9,490 nucleotides of DNA. Source: Chloroflexota bacterium (GTDB lineage Bacteria > Chloroflexota > Limnocylindria > Limnocylindrales > CSP1-4). Both the position numbers and the translations under genes were made by a program. Shown here piece after piece: positions 6,171-9,490 of this stretch. The notes below the pieces were generated by a model. The model ran no database searches and was not told the DNA's origin. It was given only the letters and a program-made list of their open reading frames with translations. Every line of letters begins with the position of its first letter. Position 1 is the first letter of the stretch. The DNA lies in contig JAJYGO010000009.1 in assembly GCA_021785115.1 (NCBI GenBank), positions 1-9,490 of the forward strand. The letters run 5' to 3'.

Positions 6171-6211
6171 GCTGGCACGGCGCTTGGCGACACCACGACG
6201 GGAGTGAGCAG

Positions 6212-7243
6212 ATGGGCGGCTTCGCGCTCAAGGACCCCAAGCGGATCGGCGTGGCCGTGCTCGGCGCCGGGCGGATGGCGCAGACGCACATGCGCACGCT
6301 GGCCGGGATCGACAACGCGGACGTGGTCGTGGTGGCCGACCCCGTCGAGACCTCGGCCCGGCGCGGCATGGAGGTCGCGCACGCCCGGCGCTGGACGCTG
6401 GAGCCTGTCGAGGCGATCCACGACGCCGACGTCGAGGCGGTGGTCATCGTCACGCCCACCTCGACCCACGCCCCGCTCATCGAGGAGGCGCTGCGGGCCG
6501 GCAAGGCGGTCTGGACCGAGAAGCCGATAGCGCAGGAGCTGGCGGACACGCAGCGGATCGTCGACCTGTGGCGCGAGACGGGGATCCCGATCGCGGTGGG
6601 GTTCATGCGCCGCTACGACCCCGGCTACGCCCGGGCGAAGGAGCTGATCGACGCCGGCGAGCTGGGGCGGATCGAGCAGTTCCACGCCTATTCGAGGGAC
6701 GTCAACCCGCCGCCGCTGGAGTTCCTGCTCCACGCCGGGGGCTCGTTCCTGGACATGTCGGTCCACGACCTCGACCTCGCGCGCTTCCTGGTGGGCGAGG
6801 TCGACGAGGTCCACGCATGGGCGGCCACGCTGTTCGACGACCGCTTCACGCAGGCGAACGACTGGGACACCGCCGCGATCATGCTCCGGTTCCGCAACGG
6901 GGCCATGGGCGTGATCGAGACCGCGCGCCACTCGAGCTGGGGCTACGACATCCGGGCCGAGGTGTGCGGCTCGAAGAACAAGGTCACGATCGACGCCGAC
7001 CGCAAGACGCCGGCGACCGTCACCAGCGGCGTCAACCTCCAGCACGACCTCTACGCCGACTTCTTCGACCGTTTCGACACCGCCTACCAGCGCGAGCTCC
7101 AGGCGTTCTTCGCGGACCTCGCGGCCGGGCGGACACCGCTCCCCGGCCCGGAGGACGCGCTCGAGACGCTGCGGCTGGCGGTCGCGTGCACGCGATCGTG
7201 GCGTGAGAACCGGCCGGTGAGGCTGGCCGAGGTCACCGCGTAG
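6212..7243 (+). CDS. Gfo/Idh/MocA-family dehydrogenase, inositol 2-dehydrogenase-like
   Basis: This 343-residue NAD(P)-dependent oxidoreductase probably oxidises a hydroxyl of a cyclitol or sugar. The N-terminal Rossmann fold shows RIGVAVLGAGRMAQTH (11-26), then IVTPTSTHAPL (79-89) and the family's EKPIA (103-107). K104 is the catalytic lysine. The C-terminal domain carries FMRRYDPGYARAK (131-143) and GGSFLDMSVHDLDLARFLVG (176-195). D181 and H185 have the D-x3-H spacing of the Asp/His pair that, with the EKP lysine, forms the active site of Bacillus IolG. The full stretch resembles myo-inositol 2-dehydrogenases more than glucose-fructose oxidoreductases. The ATG at 6212 follows GGAG (6201-6204) at seven bases, although the Rossmann fold starts only at residue 11. 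It is divergent from a PfkB kinase, so both may belong to one sugar or inositol route; no other iol gene is in the window. The substrate is uncertain. Confidence 0.92.
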   Translation: MGGFALKDPKRIGVAVLGAGRMAQTHMRTLAGIDNADVVVVADPVETSARRGMEVAHARRWTLEPVEAIHDADVEAVVIVTPTSTHAPLIEEALRAGKAVWTEKPIAQELADTQRIVDLWRETGIPIAVGFMRRYDPGYARAKELIDAGELGRIEQFHAYSRDVNPPPLEFLLHAGGSFLDMSVHDLDLARFLVGEVDEVHAWAATLFDDRFTQANDWDTAAIMLRFRNGAMGVIETARHSSWGYDIRAEVCGSKNKVTIDADRKTPATVTSGVNLQHDLYADFFDRFDTAYQRELQAFFADLAAGRTPLPGPEDALETLRLAVACTRSWRENRPVRLAEVTA

Positions 7244-7270
7244 CTGGGCCCTGCCGACCCCGCGGCCCAG
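7244..7270 (+). terminator. Putative hairpin after the dehydrogenase gene
   Basis: CTGGGCC (7244-7250), starting right after the TAG stop, pairs with GGCCCAG (7264-7270) across 13 bases. No T-tract follows, so it would be a weak or stem-only terminator. The rest of the 88-bp gap to the Nudix gene shows no clear element. Confidence 0.35.
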
Positions 7271-7331
7271 TCAGACTCCCTCGCGTGCCGTCGACGCCCG
7301 CCGACTTGCCGGGACGTGCAACGATGGCCGC

Positions 7332-7820
7332 ATGACCGACCCCAGCCTGCCCAGCGGGATGCGGCGATTCATCGGCCCCGACGGGGTCGTTCAGCGCGTG
7401 CGGCCCGCTGCCTACACCTGGTGCGAGCACGACGGCCACGTGCTGCTGTGCCGCGTTGCGAACGGGCTCCCCGGCGGCGGCCACTGGACGCTCCCGGGTG
7501 GCGGGCTCCGCTTCGGCGAGGATCCGCAGCGAGCGGCCATCCGCGAGGTCCGGGAGGAGACCGGGCTCGAGGTTGCCCTGGGCGAGCTGCTGGGCCTGCG
7601 CTCGGCCGTGCTGGAGCCCGGCGAGACGCTGACGGGCCACCGTATCCAGGCGATCGGCATCCTCTACCGGGCCACGCTCAAGGGCGGCGAACTTCGCGAC
7701 GAGACGGACGGCTCGTCCGACCTCGCCCGCTGGATCCCGCTCGACGAACTGGCACGGCTGCCGCTCACGCCGAGCGCGCGCTGGGCGGTGGGCCTCGCGC
7801 TCGCCGGATCGCCGGATTGA
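7332..7820 (+). CDS. Nudix hydrolase
   Basis: This 162-residue protein has a complete Nudix box, G57-x5-E63-x7-REVREETGL (71-79), with the metal-binding glutamates E72, E75 and E76 present. Members cleave a nucleoside diphosphate linked to another group, using Mg2+ or Mn2+. Before the box, YTWCEHDGHVLLCRV (28-42) and GGGHWTLPGGG (48-58) form the usual first strands. The latter resembles ADP-ribose or MutT-like members, but the substrate cannot be settled from sequence. The length is normal for a single-domain enzyme acting in the cytoplasm. The ATG at 7332 has no Shine-Dalgarno sequence. AACGAT ends six bases before it, a poor -10 candidate, so it may be leaderless. ATG codon M10 is an alternative start without a better ribosome site. 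It stands alone between hairpin and palindrome, 59 bp before the peptidase gene. Confidence 0.93.
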   Translation: MTDPSLPSGMRRFIGPDGVVQRVRPAAYTWCEHDGHVLLCRVANGLPGGGHWTLPGGGLRFGEDPQRAAIREVREETGLEVALGELLGLRSAVLEPGETLTGHRIQAIGILYRATLKGGELRDETDGSSDLARWIPLDELARLPLTPSARWAVGLALAGSPD

Positions 7821-7879
7821 CGCACAACGCTGCAGACCAGATAAGCACCACGTGAGTCACGTCGGTTACCCTGCGCGCA
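7821..7879 (+). promoter_or_regulatory. Promoter region of the S9 peptidase gene with palindrome
   Basis: Two start arrangements are possible. TTGACG (7817-7822, overlapping the Nudix stop) and GATAAG (7840-7845) are 17 bp apart, which would start transcription near 7852. Alternatively TACCCT (7867-7872), a TANNNT-type -10, ends seven bases before the ATG and would give a leaderless mRNA. The perfect palindrome ACGTGA-G-TCACGT (7850-7862) lies at the start site of the first and in the spacer of the second, as expected for an operator. Confidence 0.45.
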
Positions 7880-9490
7880 ATGCCTGACCTGCCCGTTTGG
7901 GAGGCCCGCTTCCGCGCGCCGATCCTGTCCTACCCCTCCTGGTCCCCCGACGCCCCCGACCGCCTGGCGATCGCGTCCACCGAGAGCGGCTCCTACCAGC
8001 TCTTCGCCTGGGACCGCCGCACCGGCCGTCGGCGGCAGGTCACCCACGACCCGGTTGGCGTGCTGGGTGGTCGGCCGACCCGCGACGGCAGCGGGATCGT
8101 CTGGTTCCACGACGCCACGGGTGCGGAGTCCGGGCGCTGGGTCGTGGCCCCGTTCGAAGTCGACGCCGCCCCAGAGCCGCTGATGGAGGGCGTGCCCGAG
8201 GGCTGGGACGAGGGGCTGGCCATCGGGCGTCGGCGCACTGTCGCCGCGATCAGCACGGCCGAGCGCTTCTCGATCTGGGTCTCGGAGGGGGGCGCCGACG
8301 CGCGCTGCCTCCACGCGCACCCCGAGATGCTGGGCCTGGGCGCAGACGACTCGTCGGCGCTGTCGGCCGACGAGTCGATGGTGGTGTTCGAGCACGCCGA
8401 GGACGGCGACGTCCACCACACGGCCCTGCGGGTGATCGACGCCTCGGACGGGGCGACGGTCGCTGACCTGCGGTGGGAGGGGGTCGGCATCAGCAGCCAC
8501 GGCTTCTCGCCGGTGGCGGGCGACCCGCGCGTCGCGATCGCCCACGAACGGAGCGGCGAGCGGAGGCCTGCGCTCTGGGACGTCCGATCGGGCCTGGTGA
8601 CGGACCTCCCAGTCGATCTGTCGGGCGATGTCGAGATCTCTGGGTGGTGGCCCGACGGGTCGGCGGTGCTGCTGCTCCAGCTGGTCGAGGGCCGGAATCG
8701 GCTGCACCGCCACGACATCGGGGCTGGTGCGACGACGCTGCTCGCGTCGGAGCCGGGCTCGATCACGGCTGCCGCGGTCCGCCCTGACGGCGAGGTCTGG
8801 TACCGCGTCCAGAACGGCGAGCACCCGGCGCAGCTGCGCGCCATCGGGCAAGACGACCCGCTGCTGGAGCCCGACGGGCCCCGGGCGCCTGCCGGCCGAG
8901 CCTTCGAGAGCTGGTTCTTCGCCAACCAACACGACCAGCAGGTGCACGGCTTCATCGTCCGCCCGGCGGGAGACGGTCCCCACCCGGTGATCATGCGTGT
9001 CCACGGCGGTCCCCACATGTACGACCGGGACCACTGGGGGCCCGACATCCTCTCGCACGTCGACGCGGGCTTCCTGGTCGCGATGGGCAACTACCGCGGC
9101 TCTGAGGGGTTCGGCCCCGCGTGGCGAGACGAGCTGATCGGCAACGTCGGGTTCCTCGAGCTCGAGGACGTCATCGCCGGGCTCGACGACCTGGTGGCGC
9201 GCGGTCTGGCAGACCCGGCGCGGGCGGTCCTCGCCGGCTGGTCGTGGGGCGGCTACGTCACGCTCCTGGGGGCGGGGAGGCACCCCGACCGGTGGACCTC
9301 GCTGGTGGCCGGCGTCCCGGTGGCGGACTACGTGGCCGCGTTCGAGGACGAGGCGCCCTCGCTCCAGGCACTCGACCGCGCGCTGTTCGGCGGCGACCCC
9401 ATCACGGCGCCGGAGCTGTTCCGGGAGCGCAACCCCATCACGTACGTCGACGCAGTGCGCGCCCCGCTGCTGATCCTCGCCGGCGAGAAC
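7880..9490 (+). CDS. S9 (prolyl oligopeptidase-type) serine peptidase, C-terminus beyond window
   Basis: The 537 residues seen are most of a dipeptidyl-/acylaminoacyl-peptidase-like enzyme. Residues from about 10 to 330 form a beta-propeller of PD40/WD40-like blades, recognisable from repeated segments such as YPSWSPDAPDRLAIAS, QLFAWDRRTGRRRQVT and ISGWWPDGSAVLL. The propeller limits access to short peptides. From about 345 an alpha/beta-hydrolase domain follows: HGFIVRPAG, then VHGGPH (374-379, oxyanion region), NYRGSEGFG and the nucleophile motif GWSWGGY (453-459) with S455. The window ends at LLILAGEN (530-537), so the catalytic Asp, expected as the next residue, and the His lie outside. 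No signal peptide is seen; the N-terminus MPDLPVWEARFRAP is polar, so a cytoplasmic location is likely. The ATG at 7880 has no Shine-Dalgarno sequence. The gene is probably a single unit, with a likely role in peptide turnover. Confidence 0.93.
   Translation, partial: MPDLPVWEARFRAPILSYPSWSPDAPDRLAIASTESGSYQLFAWDRRTGRRRQVTHDPVGVLGGRPTRDGSGIVWFHDATGAESGRWVVAPFEVDAAPEPLMEGVPEGWDEGLAIGRRRTVAAISTAERFSIWVSEGGADARCLHAHPEMLGLGADDSSALSADESMVVFEHAEDGDVHHTALRVIDASDGATVADLRWEGVGISSHGFSPVAGDPRVAIAHERSGERRPALWDVRSGLVTDLPVDLSGDVEISGWWPDGSAVLLLQLVEGRNRLHRHDIGAGATTLLASEPGSITAAAVRPDGEVWYRVQNGEHPAQLRAIGQDDPLLEPDGPRAPAGRAFESWFFANQHDQQVHGFIVRPAGDGPHPVIMRVHGGPHMYDRDHWGPDILSHVDAGFLVAMGNYRGSEGFGPAWRDELIGNVGFLELEDVIAGLDDLVARGLADPARAVLAGWSWGGYVTLLGAGRHPDRWTSLVAGVPVADYVAAFEDEAPSLQALDRALFGGDPITAPELFRERNPITYVDAVRAPLLILAGEN

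Larger units (their letters stand above)
6005..6211. promoter_or_regulatory. Divergent regulatory region between sugar kinase and dehydrogenase
   Basis: This 207-bp region must hold both start sites. For the plus strand there is CTGACG (6123-6128), an 18-bp spacer, TACAAT (6147-6152) and an operator-like site just after. For the minus strand CATAAT (6077-6072) is a possible -10 box, inside the palindrome GCCATTATGGC (6069-6079), but no good -35 is visible. The kinase leader also has a perfect palindrome CGGGCGCGCCCG (6026-6037). No coding potential is seen. Confidence 0.55.

Noticed and set aside
4958..6211. N-terminal extension of the Gfo/Idh/MocA frame by more than 400 residues
   Set aside because: It covers the opposite-strand PfkB gene and the divergent promoter. 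The family length and the GGAG site support the ATG at 6212.
7664..9283. A 539-residue open frame on the minus strand opposite the S9 peptidase
   Set aside because: It is rich in Arg, Ala, Pro and Gly with no recognisable domain, while the plus-strand frame has the full peptidase motifs. Long antisense frames are expected in high-GC DNA.
1..9490. Defence system, biosynthetic cluster, CRISPR array or mobile element
   Set aside because: No nuclease, transposase, integrase, synthase or regularly spaced repeats are seen. The TetR-ABC unit resembles drug exporters, but no biosynthetic genes lie beside it.

Overview
The window is high-GC bacterial DNA with strongly G/C-biased third codon positions. 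It has no rRNA, tRNA, CRISPR array, insertion sequence or phage gene. Several traits point to a high-GC, F420-using lineage, most likely an actinobacterium or a similar high-GC soil phylum such as Chloroflexota: an F420-dependent luciferase-like oxidoreductase, a TetR-controlled drug-export-type ABC system, and genes without Shine-Dalgarno sequences that look leaderless. The phylum is inferred and cannot be fixed from this sequence alone.

The left two thirds (1-6004) is read from the minus strand. In transcription order it holds a PfkB-family sugar kinase (6004-5081) and a 287-bp non-coding, repeat-rich stretch. Next comes a compact three-gene unit: a TetR repressor (4793-4110), an ABC ATPase (4098-3184) and a large two-half ABC permease (3194-1497). 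A 34-bp near-perfect palindrome (1454-1487) follows, then an EamA/DMT-family transporter (1441-548) and the N-terminal part of an F420-dependent dehydrogenase (481 to beyond the left edge). The TetR unit has a consensus -10 box directly abutting a perfect 21-bp palindrome, so a self-repressed efflux operon is well supported by sequence alone.

The right third (6212-9490) is read from the plus strand: a Gfo/Idh/MocA dehydrogenase of inositol-dehydrogenase type (6212-7243), a Nudix hydrolase (7332-7820), and a prolyl-oligopeptidase-type (S9) serine peptidase cut by the right edge (7880 onward). The sugar kinase and the Gfo/Idh/MocA dehydrogenase are divergent across a 207-bp regulatory region. 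That region carries a LacI-family-like operator at the dehydrogenase promoter, so the two probably serve one sugar or polyol route. The Nudix enzyme and the peptidase each have a separate putative start region and look like single genes.

I found no clear new system. The gene content is ordinary chromosomal metabolism and transport. The points most worth checking are regulatory: the TetR operator, the palindrome between permease and DMT transporter, the LacI-like site without a local LacI gene, and the mixture of Shine-Dalgarno-led and apparently leaderless genes.
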